Under the pieces are notes generated by a model. The model saw nothing but the letters and a program-made list of their open reading frames with translations, was not told the origin of the DNA and made no database searches. From positions 1,550,001 through 1,614,000 of the forward strand of contig NC_018014.1 in the NCBI RefSeq assembly GCF_000265425.1: 64,000 nt of DNA, given 5' to 3'. Position numbers and translations under genes: made by a program. Positions 18,118 through 29,202 of this stretch are shown piece by piece; position 1 is the first letter of the stretch; every line of letters starts with the position of its first letter. This DNA is from Terriglobus roseus DSM 18391 (GTDB lineage: Bacteria > Acidobacteriota > Terriglobia > Terriglobales > Acidobacteriaceae).

Positions 18118-20223
18118 ATGACAGTTCTGAATGAAACGCCGGCAGTAACGGGAACGACCCCGAGTTTCGATGCGAGCAATCCCTTCTTTGCGCCCAGCAC
18201 GCTTCCGTACTCCGCGCCACCGTTCGACCTGATCCGCGAAGAGCACTACATGCCCGCGTTTGAAGCCGGCATGGCCGAAAACCGTGCCGAGGTGGACGCC
18301 ATCATCGCGAACCCCGACGCCCCCAGCTTTGACAACACGCTGGTTGCGCTGGAAAAGAGTGGCGACCTGTTGAGCCGAGTGGCCACAGCGTTCTACGCCA
18401 TCGCAGGAGCGAACACGAACGCTGCGCTCCAGCAGATGCAGCAGGATGTCGCGCCAAAGCTGTCCGCGCACAGCGACAGCATCAACCTGGATGAACGCTT
18501 GTTCGCGCGCGTGAAGTCTTTGTATGAGCAGCGGGAGTCGCTGGGACTCGACGCGGAGTCGATGCGTCTGTTAGAGATCACCTACGACGGCTTCGTGAAG
18601 GCCGGCGCGCTGTTGAGCGAGCCAGATAAGAACACGCTGCGCGCGCTCAACACCGAGCAATCGACGCTGCAGGCAAAGTTCATTAACCGAGTGCTGGCAG
18701 CGATGAAGGAAGGCGGCCTGCACGTGGCGACGCGCGAAGCGCTGGATGGCCTGTCCGATGCCGAGATTGCCGAAGCTGCCGAGGCAGCGAAGTCGCGCGA
18801 GCTGGATGGCTTCTATCTCTCACTGCAAAACACCACGCAACAGCCGGCGCTCGCGTCGCTGACCAATCGTGAGACACGCGAGGCACTCTGGAAGGCGTCG
18901 CTCACGCGGGCAGAGCAGAGCAACGATCACGACACACGCGAGATGATCTCGCGGCTGGCGCAACTGCGCGCGCAGCGTGCGAACCTGCTGGGCTACAAGA
19001 GCTACGCCGCATGGAAGCTGTCAGACCAGATGGCGCGCACCCCGGATGCTGCTGTGAAGTTTCTGGACAACCTTGTCCCCGCTGCTCTGAGCGGCGCCAA
19101 GTCTGAGGCACGCGAGATGCAGGCGCTGATTGAAGCGACTGGCGATGGCTTCCTGCTGGAGCCGTGGGACTGGGCCTTCTACGCCGAGGCCGTTCGCAAG
19201 GCAAAGTACGACATCAACGAAGACGAGGTGAAGCAGTACTTCGAACTGAACCGCGTCTTCGAAGGCGGTGTCTTGTTCGCGGCGACGGAACTCTACGGCA
19301 TTACCTTCCGCAGGCGGAACGATCTGCCGGTCTACCACCCGGACGTGGTGACCTACGAGGTCTTCAATGCGGACGGCTCACATCTCGCACTGCTGTACTG
19401 CGACTTCTACCGCCGCGATTCAAAACGCGGTGGAGCGTGGATGAGTTCTCTGCTGACACAGTCGAAGCTGTTGAATCACGCGCCCATCATCACGAACGTC
19501 TGCAACTACACGAAGCCTGTGGGGGATGAGCCATCGCTGATCGATAGCGACGAAGTGCAGACACTCTTTCACGAGTTCGGTCATGCGCTGCATGGTCTCT
19601 TCAGTGAGGCGACCTATCCGTCGCTTAGCGGTACAGCGGTCCCGCGCGACTTTGTGGAGTTCCCATCGCAGTTCAATGAGCACTGGGCTTCCTACCCGAC
19701 CATTTTCAATAACTACGCGAAGCACTGGAAGACGGGCGAGGTGATGCCTGCCGATCTGCAGACAAAGCTGAAGGCGACGAAGAACTTCAATGGCGGGCAC
19801 GCGCTGACGGAGGTCCTGGCTGCGGCTGAGTTGGACATGCAGTGGCACACACTGCCTGCCGACAGCGAAGCGCAGGATGCGTCCGCCTTTGAAGCGGCGG
19901 CGCTGGAGCGTGCCGGCGTGGCAATGTACCTCGTCCCGCCACGCTATCGCTCCACTTACTTCTCGCATATCTTTGGCGGCGGTTATGCCGCGGGCTACTA
20001 CGCCTACCTGTGGGCGGAGATGCTGGATAGCGATGCCTACCACTGGTTCGAAGCAAACGGCGGACTCACGCGCGCCAACGGCGATCGCCTGCGCAACATG
20101 GTGCTCTCACGCGGGAACACGGCTGATCCTGCGGACCTCTATCGTGCGTGGGCAGGCCGCGATCCCGTCATCGGACCGATGCTGCAGCAGCGCGGCATCC
20201 CTGACTCGGCCGTTGCTGGATAG
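18118..20223 (+). CDS. dcp: M3-family zinc metallopeptidase (peptidyl-dipeptidase Dcp-like)
   Basis: The 701-residue product is a thimet-type oligopeptidase. The zinc site is complete: HEFGHALHG with H485, E486 and H489, and the downstream glutamate in DFVEFPSQFNEHW. The N-terminal helical lid region (FDNTLVALEKSGDLLSRVATAFYAI) and C-terminal YFSHIFGGGYAAGYYAYLWAEMLD are typical. Dcp removes dipeptides from the C-terminus of short peptides in the cytoplasm. No signal sequence is seen. GGAG lies 9 bases before the ATG. The gene ends in a terminator shared with metH. Confidence 0.93.
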   Translation: MTVLNETPAVTGTTPSFDASNPFFAPSTLPYSAPPFDLIREEHYMPAFEAGMAENRAEVDAIIANPDAPSFDNTLVALEKSGDLLSRVATAFYAIAGANTNAALQQMQQDVAPKLSAHSDSINLDERLFARVKSLYEQRESLGLDAESMRLLEITYDGFVKAGALLSEPDKNTLRALNTEQSTLQAKFINRVLAAMKEGGLHVATREALDGLSDAEIAEAAEAAKSRELDGFYLSLQNTTQQPALASLTNRETREALWKASLTRAEQSNDHDTREMISRLAQLRAQRANLLGYKSYAAWKLSDQMARTPDAAVKFLDNLVPAALSGAKSEAREMQALIEATGDGFLLEPWDWAFYAEAVRKAKYDINEDEVKQYFELNRVFEGGVLFAATELYGITFRRRNDLPVYHPDVVTYEVFNADGSHLALLYCDFYRRDSKRGGAWMSSLLTQSKLLNHAPIITNVCNYTKPVGDEPSLIDSDEVQTLFHEFGHALHGLFSEATYPSLSGTAVPRDFVEFPSQFNEHWASYPTIFNNYAKHWKTGEVMPADLQTKLKATKNFNGGHALTEVLAAAELDMQWHTLPADSEAQDASAFEAAALERAGVAMYLVPPRYRSTYFSHIFGGGYAAGYYAYLWAEMLDSDAYHWFEANGGLTRANGDRLRNMVLSRGNTADPADLYRAWAGRDPVIGPMLQQRGIPDSAVAG

Positions 20224-20230
20224 AACCTAG

Positions 20231-20269
20231 GGCTGTCATCCAGCGTCGCTCAGGATGACAGCCTTTGTT
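20231..20269. terminator. Bidirectional terminator between dcp and metH
   Basis: An 11-bp stem GGCTGTCATCC/GGATGACAGCC (20231-20241 with 20253-20263) with an 11-base loop is followed by TTTGTT and lies between convergent genes. Confidence 0.8.
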
Positions 20270-20273
20270 GAAG

Positions 20274-22981
<2,708 letters not shown>

Positions 22982-22985
<4 letters not shown>

Positions 22986-24085
22986 GCGCGTGCACCTGCC
23001 AGTTCCAGTGCATACTCGCGCGGATGCTTGCCTTCCAGCGCCTTTGCAATCGCGGCGATGTGGTCCGGCGTGTTGCCGCAGCATCCGCCGGCAATGTTGA
23101 TCAGTCCGTTCTTCGCAAAGTCGCCCAGGAAGCGCGCCATGTCATCCGGCTCAAGATCGAAGCCCGTTGGCGAAAGGGGATTGGGCAGGCCTGCGTTTGG
23201 ATAGCAGGAGATCGCAGTGTCTGCCTTTGCCGCCAGCTCCGTCAGGAACGGATACATCAGGTCGGGTCCGATGGAGCAGTTCAAACCCACACTCAGCGGC
23301 TTCACATGCTTCACCGCGTTCCAGAAAGCTTCCACGGTCTGCGCAGAGATCATCGTCTCGCCACCGCGGCCCACCGCAGCAGAGATCATCACCGGCAGGT
23401 CCTGCTTGTCTTCATCGAAGACCTCGCGAATGGCCACAAGTGCAGCCTTCGCGTTCAAGGAATCGAAGATTGTCTCGACCAGCAGAACATCCGACCCACC
23501 GGCGATCAGCGCTCGCACCTGGTGCTTGTACGCGGTCAGCACCTGGTCGAACGTGACGACGCGAAATCCGGGATCATCGGCATCGGGCGAGTTCGAAAGC
23601 GACACCGTCAGCGGCCCGATCGCACCTGCCACAAAGCGTTGACGACCCGTGTCGTTCGACGTCCGGTCGGCGAGCTCACGGCACTGCCGTGCAGAGGTCT
23701 CATTGATCTCCCAGGCCAGGTCATTCAGCATGGGGTCGTCCATGATTTTCTGGTAAAACTCCGGATCCTTGCGGCCACCGTGTTCGCGCGGATCATCCAC
23801 GAAAAACTCGCTCTGCGAGATACCCGTGGCGCCGAAGGTATTGGTCTCGATAATGTCCGCGCCAGCGTTTAGAAAACGCTGGTGAATATCGCAGATCATT
23901 GCCGGCTGCGTCAGCGAAAAGATGTCGCCATTGTTCAGCAGATCCTTGGGCGCGTCTTTGAAACGCTCGCCGCGCATGTCGGCTTCTGTCATGCCATAGG
24001 TGCGGATGGTCGTGCCCATCGCACCATCAATGATGGCGATGCGGTCTTCCAGGACTTTGCTTAGTGCGTGTTTACTCTTCAACAT
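22982..24085 (-). CDS. metH: Methionine synthase, N-terminal homocysteine S-methyltransferase polypeptide
   Basis: The 367-residue product is the homocysteine-binding TIM barrel of Met[26 protein letters not shown] at the start, [17 protein letters not shown], and zinc-ligand cysteines in [11 protein letters not shown] and [12 protein letters not shown]. It ends where the folate-binding domain would begin in one-piece MetH. The next gene starts inside its stop codon (ATGA, 22982-22985), so expression is translationally coupled. The ATG at 24085 is chosen because translation from there begins immediately before the barrel. I see no SAM or cobalamin riboswitch in the 160 bases upstream. Confidence 0.94.
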
Positions 24086-24246
24086 GGCGAAGATTAGATG
24101 ATATCGAACGCAGGAAGTACCAAGGGCCTGCGCCTGTAGCCATGGTGGGTTCGCGTCCGGTAAACTACTGGTATCGCACCTATGCATTCGAATCCTGGCC
24201 CTCCCCGGAGCCTGGCCTTCGACTGCAGACAGAGCGACCTACACAC

Positions 24247-24630
24247 ATGTCCCCCTTACCCCCCGATCCTTCGGCCAAAAGCATCCTGCATATCTGCGCG
24301 CGCGAGATGCTACGTCCCCTGCGCGACCAGATCCTGCGGCTTTCTGGCTTCTTTGTCGATTCCACCCTGTCGACCGCGGAAGGGCTCTCGCTCTTCTGGG
24401 GCAAGCACTATGACCTGGTGCTGATCGACGTGGAAGGCGAACACAAGGTCAGCGACGCGGAAGAGATGTGTTCTGAGATCAAGACAGCACAGCCCGATCA
24501 GATGGTGGCATTTGTCTGCAATTGGCGTGTCGCGATCATGACCGACTGCCCCGACGAAATTCTGCGGACGGAGTTTGACCCGCAGCGCTTTGTCTCCGGC
24601 GTCAAGGGCATGATCACGGAAGCCAGCTAG
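24247..24630 (+). CDS. Degenerate receiver-domain-like protein
   Basis: This 127-residue protein resembles a response-regulator receiver fold: SILHICAREMLRPLRDQILRLSGFFVDSTLSTAEGLSLF, then HYDLVLIDVEGEH with an Asp at residue 61 where phosphorylation would occur, and a strand MVAFVCNW. The N-terminal acidic pair is replaced by Cys-Ala and no clear conserved lysine is seen, so it may not be phosphorylated normally. No output domain is attached. It is divergent from metH and abuts the next gene tail to tail, the two stop codons forming GCTAGC-like sequence. No kinase is adjacent. Confidence 0.65.
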   Translation: MSPLPPDPSAKSILHICAREMLRPLRDQILRLSGFFVDSTLSTAEGLSLFWGKHYDLVLIDVEGEHKVSDAEEMCSEIKTAQPDQMVAFVCNWRVAIMTDCPDEILRTEFDPQRFVSGVKGMITEAS

Positions 24631-25377
24631 CTACGGCGACTGCGTCCGCGTCTCTGTGTCCACTTCCTGCTGGATCATTGCCTGCACGTTGTCCCAGACC
24701 TTCGGATCGTTTTCGATCTCAATGTGCGGACGCATAAACGTGCGTGCAAACCACGGAAACTCGCTCGTATCCACTGGCGACGACTTATAACTGACCCTGT
24801 TATTTCCAAGGATCATAGTCTTTGCAGGGTCGGCTGCGCGAATGCTGCGGCGGCCGCTGAGCAGGCCCTCCGTCTGGTAAAAGTTCATGGCCCGGTGGAC
24901 GTTCGCGGGGATCGTCTGGTCGTCCTCGCCGAACTTCTGCACGGAATCCACCTGGATAGTCAGAAGCACCGGCACACCCAGACGTTCAAGCCGGCGCGCA
25001 ATGTTCACCGTCTCCGATGCTCCCCAGCTATGGCCGTACAGAACGATGCGCGCATTCTTCTTTTCACCATCGGTAAGCGTGCCGCTGCCGTCTTCGTCCA
25101 AATAGTGAAGGACAGCGTTCATCGCTCGTCCGGCGTCATGATTTGCAAACGTCAGCACGGTCAGCCGCTCTCCGTTGCGCTCTCGTAGATCGCGGGCGAT
25201 CACGGCTTCCTTATGGACGAAGTTGCTGGCCTTTACGCGACCGCCCATGAAGCCAAGCACAAGCGTGGGCCGATCGGCGGTCTTTGCCGGAAGCAAAAAT
25301 TGAGCGGGCACAGCGGTCGCCAGGCCAGCGAAGAAAGTCGCTGTGGCGATCCGGAGAAGGAGAGGGAAGTGAGGCAT
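24631..25377 (-). CDS. Exported alpha/beta-hydrolase-like protein with an EF-hand-like loop
   Basis: The 248-residue product has a signal peptide (MPHFPLLLRIATATFFAGLATAVPA) and an alpha/beta-hydrolase core: a strand TLVLGFMGGR, the nucleophile elbow YGHSWGASE with its serine, and a later strand PVLLTIQVDS that may place the acid. Just before the elbow sits DEDGSGTLTDGE, a good calcium-binding EF-hand loop, which is unusual within this fold. A late histidine (MRPHIEIEND) could complete the triad. The substrate is unknown. AAGG lies 4 bases before the ATG at 25377. Confidence 0.75.
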   Translation of the reverse strand: MPHFPLLLRIATATFFAGLATAVPAQFLLPAKTADRPTLVLGFMGGRVKASNFVHKEAVIARDLRERNGERLTVLTFANHDAGRAMNAVLHYLDEDGSGTLTDGEKKNARIVLYGHSWGASETVNIARRLERLGVPVLLTIQVDSVQKFGEDDQTIPANVHRAMNFYQTEGLLSGRRSIRAADPAKTMILGNNRVSYKSSPVDTSEFPWFARTFMRPHIEIENDPKVWDNVQAMIQQEVDTETRTQSP

Positions 25378-25565
25378 TGGCCTTAGTTTGGATGATCCCA
25401 GGCGTGCGAACCGATCACTCAATGTACCCCCGCAGACCAACACTTTGCGCTCGGTTACGGGTCTTCCATCTTGACGGCACTACAAACCTGGGAAGTAAAC
25501 GCTACATCCTAACCCGGAGACGCAAGAAGAACTTGGGGGATGTGCAGCGCTTTGGAGTCCAGAAG

Positions 25566-26654
25566 ATGAGTTTTATCCGCGGTCACATACCGCAGTCCAC
25601 TTCATGCCTTCGATGGCTCAAGCGCTTCGCCGCGGCATTTGTTGTGCTGCACTGCGCGACCTTCGCGCATGCGTCGGTCGCACTGTTGATGGAAGAGCCT
25701 TATGGACGTTTCGGCGCCTTCAATCCGACGGGACACGCCGCGGTCTACCTGAACAAAGTCTGCGCCGTAACCCCCACACAGCTTCGCACGTGTCAGCCGG
25801 GCGAACTCGGCGTCGTCATCAGCCGATATCACAAAATCCATCACAACGACTGGATCGCCATGCCGCTTGTGCCCTACCTCTATTCCGTAGAGGAGGCCTC
25901 GCAGGTGCCGAAGTCCGTCACGAAAGAAGATGTGAAGGTGCTGCGCGATGCCTACTGGCGGGCCCATCTCCAGCAGCTTGCACCGGCCAAACAGGATGGG
26001 GAAGTTCCGAAAGGCGAGTGGACGCAATTGGTCGGCTCTTCCTTCGATCGCAAGATTCACGGCTTCGAAGCGGAAACGACGACTGAAGAGGACGAGCACC
26101 TGATCGCGTACTTCAACGATCGCCGTAACATCGGCCACTTCAATATCTTCTTCCATAACTGTGCGGACTTTTCGCGCGTCGTGCTCAGCATCTACTTTCC
26201 GGACGCCATCCACCGCAGCTTCATCGCAGATCTTGGCATCACCACGCCGAAGCAGGTGGCGAAGTCGCTGGTAAAGTACGGCAAAAAGCACCCGGAACTG
26301 AAGATGTCCGCCTTCACCATTCTGCAGGTGCCGGGCACGGTAAAGCGCAGCCACGCGGTCGATGGCGTCGCGGAGTCGCTGGTGAAGAGCAAAAAGTACA
26401 TGTTGCCGCTCATCGTGCTGCAGCCCGAGTTTGCCGGCGCACTCGCCGCCGGTTATCTCTCCGAAGGCCGAATGCGCCTACCCAAGAATGCGCGGATCTT
26501 TGAGGTGGGTGACATGGTGCCCGACAACTCTGAAGACGCGGCCACACCCATGGGCGGGCCGATCGCCAGGACGGACTCGCCAGAAGGGTTGCCGAACAGC
26601 ACCACGGCGCCCGAAGAGCCTGCGGCGTCTCCTGCCACATCAACACCGCAGTAG
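25566..26654 (+). CDS. Secreted protein of unknown family, candidate Cys/His papain-like hydrolase (copy 2)
   Basis: This 362-residue protein is a full-length paralogue of the product at 15244-16275. It has a signal peptide (to about residue 36, FAHA), then EEPYGRFG, GHAAVYLNKVC with His57, FHNCADFSRVVLSIYFPDAIHRSF with Cys199, and GITTPKQVAKSLVKYGKKHPELKM. Both copies keep the same His and Cys while the segment between them diverges, which points to a catalytic pair. The order His-then-Cys suits a permuted papain-like fold. The last 50 residues are Pro/Thr-rich and disordered. GGAG lies 8 bases before the ATG. Confidence 0.75.
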   Translation: MSFIRGHIPQSTSCLRWLKRFAAAFVVLHCATFAHASVALLMEEPYGRFGAFNPTGHAAVYLNKVCAVTPTQLRTCQPGELGVVISRYHKIHHNDWIAMPLVPYLYSVEEASQVPKSVTKEDVKVLRDAYWRAHLQQLAPAKQDGEVPKGEWTQLVGSSFDRKIHGFEAETTTEEDEHLIAYFNDRRNIGHFNIFFHNCADFSRVVLSIYFPDAIHRSFIADLGITTPKQVAKSLVKYGKKHPELKMSAFTILQVPGTVKRSHAVDGVAESLVKSKKYMLPLIVLQPEFAGALAAGYLSEGRMRLPKNARIFEVGDMVPDNSEDAATPMGGPIARTDSPEGLPNSTTAPEEPAASPATSTPQ

Positions 26655-26731
26655 CCCCGCCATTGCATCCGTCGACCCAAGGTGCTACAAAGGTTCAATC
26701 AAGTCTGCAACTGTAAGGTTGCAGGCCTGAG

Positions 26732-26831
26732 TTTCATGAAGAGTGGCTGAGGGACGAGCCCTGCGACGCCACGACAACCGGACGAGTCTGTACCGGTGTC
26801 ACCTCTCTCCTGGGCAACAGGGAACATGAGA
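26732..26831 (+). promoter_or_regulatory. SAM riboswitch (SAM-I type) upstream of thrC
   Basis: The segment has the layout of the S-box family. A P1 helix pairs TTTCATG (26732-26738) with CATGAGA (26825-26831). P2 is formed by GTGGC/GCCAC with an inner GGG/CCC. The conserved GAGGGACGAGCCC block and ACAACCGG follow. P3 is ACCGG/CCGGT (26777-26781 with 26793-26797), then GTGTCACC and a P4 stem CCTG/CAGG. The family senses S-adenosylmethionine and switches off methionine or sulfur genes. The first base of thrC is 151 bases downstream. Confidence 0.85.
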
Positions 26832-26982
26832 TTCGGGATACAGCCCCCACGCACGGTGTGGGCAAGCGGTATGACCGTCTAATCAGACTTCCATCCGCAC
26901 GCGGCCATTCCGGCAGGTGCGTCTTCCCAGCAGAGCGTCGCACGTTTTCGCACACCTCTTCCGCTCTAAGGAAGAAGGATTC

Positions 26983-28281
26983 ATGTCGTCTGCCTCGTCT
27001 GCGTGTACCCCGTACGAGCTCTACTCCAAGGAGTCGGGCAAGAGCTATGGCAACCAGCCGCTCTCCATCTGCGATGAGTCGTTTACGCCACTGGAAGTGC
27101 GCTACGACCTGGAAGCCGCACGCACCATCTTCACGAAGAAGGCCATCGAAGCCGGCCCCGACAACATGTGGCGCTACAGCGGCCTGCTGCCCATCCCCGA
27201 GGGCTTTCAGCCCGACCTGCCCGTCGGCTTGACGCCGCTGGTGCGTGCAAAGAGCTTGGGCAAGCGCCTGGGCGCAAGCAATCTCTATGTGAAGAACGAC
27301 GCCGTCTGCTTTCCCACGCTGTCGTTCAAGGACCGCGTCGTCGCTGTGGCGCTCGCGAACGCCCGCGCCTTCGGGTTCGATGTCGTCGGCTGCTCTTCGA
27401 CCGGCAATCTTGCAAACTCAGTCGCTGCGCAGTCCGCCCGGCTTGGCATGAAGAGCTGCATCCTCGTCCCAGCCGACCTTGAGCCCGCGAAGATCCTCAA
27501 CACCCTCATCTACGGCGCGCGCCTCGTTCGCATCGACGGCAACTACGACCACGTCAACCGCCTCTGCTCGCTCATTGCCGACCAGTACAACTGGGGCTTC
27601 GTGAACGTGAATCTGCGACCCTACTATGCTGAGGGTTCGAAGTCGGTCGGCTACGAGATCGCAGAACAGCTCGGCTGGAAGCTGCCTGACAACGTCGTCG
27701 TGCCCATGGCCGGCGGTTCGCTGATCCGCAAGATCAAGAAGGCCTTCGACGAGCTTGCCTTCCTCGGCCTGGTCGAAGCGAAGCATGTACGCTTCTTCGG
27801 CGCACAGGCTACCGGCTGCTCGCCCATCGCGCAGGCTGTGAAGAACAACACCGAAACCATCACACCGCAGAAGCCCAACACCATCGCTCGCTCGCTGGCC
27901 ATCGGCAACCCGGCAGACGGTCCCTTCGCCTCACGCATGATTCGTGAGACGGGCGGCTGGGCTGAGGATGTCTCAGACGTCGAGATCGTCAGCGGCATCC
28001 AGGAACTGGCGGAGACAGAAGGCATCTTCACCGAGACCGCCGGCGGCGTGACGACCGCAGTTACCGCGCGCCTCATCGCGCAGGGACGCATCGTTGCGGA
28101 CGAGACCACGGTGGTCTGCATCACGGGCAACGGCCTCAAGACTACCGATTGCATCGCAGACCGCTTTACGCTGGGCCGCGCAGTTCGCCCGCGTCTGGCG
28201 GACTTTGAGGATTACATCAACGAGCTGGACGGCATCACTGCACCTGCAGAACCCGAACTGGCCATTGCAGGAGGGAAGTAA
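26983..28281 (+). CDS. thrC: Threonine synthase-like PLP enzyme under SAM riboswitch control
   Basis: The 432-residue product is a fold-type II PLP enzyme of the threonine synthase group: MWRYSGLLPI, TPLVRAKSLGKRLG, the PLP lysine in PTLSFKDR, and the phosphate-binding loop SSTGNLANSVAAQ. Threonine synthase converts O-phosphohomoserine to threonine. A SAM riboswitch upstream and a MoaD/ThiS sulfur-carrier-like gene 1 base downstream are unexpected for a pure threonine enzyme. They raise the possibility that it makes homocysteine from O-phosphohomoserine with a protein thiocarboxylate. AAGGAAGAAGGA precedes the ATG. The C-terminal AGGK is dictated by the GGAGGG ribosome site of the next gene. 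Confidence 0.9.
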   Translation: MSSASSACTPYELYSKESGKSYGNQPLSICDESFTPLEVRYDLEAARTIFTKKAIEAGPDNMWRYSGLLPIPEGFQPDLPVGLTPLVRAKSLGKRLGASNLYVKNDAVCFPTLSFKDRVVAVALANARAFGFDVVGCSSTGNLANSVAAQSARLGMKSCILVPADLEPAKILNTLIYGARLVRIDGNYDHVNRLCSLIADQYNWGFVNVNLRPYYAEGSKSVGYEIAEQLGWKLPDNVVVPMAGGSLIRKIKKAFDELAFLGLVEAKHVRFFGAQATGCSPIAQAVKNNTETITPQKPNTIARSLAIGNPADGPFASRMIRETGGWAEDVSDVEIVSGIQELAETEGIFTETAGGVTTAVTARLIAQGRIVADETTVVCITGNGLKTTDCIADRFTLGRAVRPRLADFEDYINELDGITAPAEPELAIAGGK

Positions 28282-28282
28282 C

Positions 28283-28564
28283 TTGTCGATTCGCGTAATG
28301 CTACCCGCCGCCTTTGCGCGGCACACCGCAGGCACCAAGCAGGTCCAGTCCGAAGCCACCACGCTACCCACGCTGGTGGAAGATCTGGGAACGAAATTCC
28401 CCGAGCTGGGACTGCACATCAAGGACGAGTCTGGCACGCTGCGGAAGTTCATTAACGTCTACGTCAACGACGAAGACATTCGCTTCCTCGGTGGCGATAC
28501 CTACCAGTTCCAGGATCGCGATGAAGTCATGTTTATTCCGTCGATCGCCGGTGGTCGCGACTAA
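28283..28564 (+). CDS. MoaD/ThiS-family sulfur-carrier-like protein
   Basis: This 93-residue protein has the small beta-grasp pattern of MoaD/CysO: SIRVMLPAAFARHTAGTKQV, LPTLVEDLGTKFPELG, FINVYVNDEDIRFLGGDTYQFQDRDEVMFIPSIAGGRD. Carriers of this group are activated at a C-terminal Gly-Gly and loaded with a thiocarboxylate sulfur. Here two residues (Arg-Asp) follow the GG, so a JAMM-type protease would be needed first; none is in the window. It starts with TTG at 28283, preceded by GGAGGG inside the last codons of thrC, so translation is tightly coupled to that gene. Confidence 0.85.
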   Translation: MSIRVMLPAAFARHTAGTKQVQSEATTLPTLVEDLGTKFPELGLHIKDESGTLRKFINVYVNDEDIRFLGGDTYQFQDRDEVMFIPSIAGGRD

Positions 28565-28592
28565 CGAATTCGTCCGAAAACTGACGAAATGA

Positions 28593-28630
28593 AAGAGGGG
28601 ATGCGCCAAGGCGCATCCCCTCTTGTCTTG
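28593..28630 (+). terminator. Terminator of the thrC-moaD-like operon
   Basis: A 15-bp perfect stem AAGAGGGGATGCGCC/GGCGCATCCCCTCTT (28593-28607 with 28610-28624) is followed by GTCTTG. Confidence 0.9.
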
Positions 28631-28646
28631 CAGATTCGCGCCAGAT

Positions 28647-28796
28647 CTAGACACCGTGCATCAGCAGAACGATCAGTACGATGATCGCCAGAATACCGAG
28701 TCCACCGCTCGGATAGTAGCCCCAGCCGCGGCTGTAGGGCAGTATCGGCGACGTACCAAAGGCAAGCACCAGAAGGATGATCAGCAGGATCAGCAT
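28647..28796 (-). CDS. DUF3309-type small membrane protein
   Basis: The 49-residue product has a hydrophobic N-terminal helix (MLILLIILLVLAFGT), a Tyr/Gly-rich middle (YSRGWGYYPSGGLG) and a second helix (ILAIIVLIVLLMHGV). This matches the small DUF3309 family, whose function is unknown. GGAG lies 7 bases before the ATG at 28796. It is divergent from the other tiny membrane gene at 28980. Confidence 0.85.
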   Translation of the reverse strand: MLILLIILLVLAFGTSPILPYSRGWGYYPSGGLGILAIIVLIVLLMHGV

Positions 28797-28979
28797 CGAA
28801 GTTCTCCAGTTGAAATTCCGCGCAACCGCGCGTCACAACAAGCTAGATGCGCCACAAACCTCCCCATGTTTCCTGCTTCGCCAGAAATGATTTCTGCCTG
28901 CACATGCAACCACCGTTCGCACAGCCGCTTCTATGTATGGGTTTGCGGTTCCGATATAGGAGCGCGGGAGGAAGTACAG

Positions 28980-29126
28980 ATGTTTCTTGCAATTGCCGGT
29001 GTGTTGTTTCTGCTGTGGATCCTTGGCGAAGTCTTCACGCATGGCGCCAGTCTTCTTATCCACATCCTCGCCATCGTGTGGGTGATCTCGCTCATCGGTG
29101 GACTGTTCAGCGGCCGCAAGGCGTAA
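28980..29126 (+). CDS. lmo0937-type small membrane protein
   Basis: The 48-residue product reads as two transmembrane helices, MFLAIAGVLFLLWILGEV and LIHILAIVWVISLIGGLF, joined by a short turn (THGAS) and ending in GRKA. This matches the lmo0937 family of short hydrophobic proteins, often stress-linked but without a known mechanism. GGGAGG lies 8 bases before the ATG. It ends in a terminator shared with lon. Confidence 0.85.
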   Translation: MFLAIAGVLFLLWILGEVFTHGASLLIHILAIVWVISLIGGLFSGRKA

Positions 29127-29151
29127 AAGCGTTAAAGTTTTCGCAATGCAG

Positions 29152-29178
29152 AAGGGCCGGCTTTCGCCGGCCCTTTCT
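29152..29178. terminator. Bidirectional terminator between small membrane gene and lon
   Basis: A 10-bp stem AAGGGCCGGC/GCCGGCCCTT (29152-29161 with 29166-29175), with a TTTC loop, lies between convergent genes and is followed by T-rich sequence on the plus strand. Confidence 0.85.
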
Positions 29179-29202
29179 ATTTGTCTTGAGGGTGAGGGAT
29201 CG

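Noticed and set aside
24086..24246. A cobalamin or SAM riboswitch upstream of the split metH.
   Set aside because: The spacer to the divergent gene is only about 160 bases and shows none of the conserved boxes of either family.
28261..28281. The C-terminus of the threonine-synthase-like protein (IAGGK) resembles the IAGGRD tail of the adjacent MoaD-like protein.
   Set aside because: The codons GCA-GGA-GGG-AAG contain the Shine-Dalgarno site of the next gene, so the AGGK residues are explained by that constraint rather than by a carrier-like tail.
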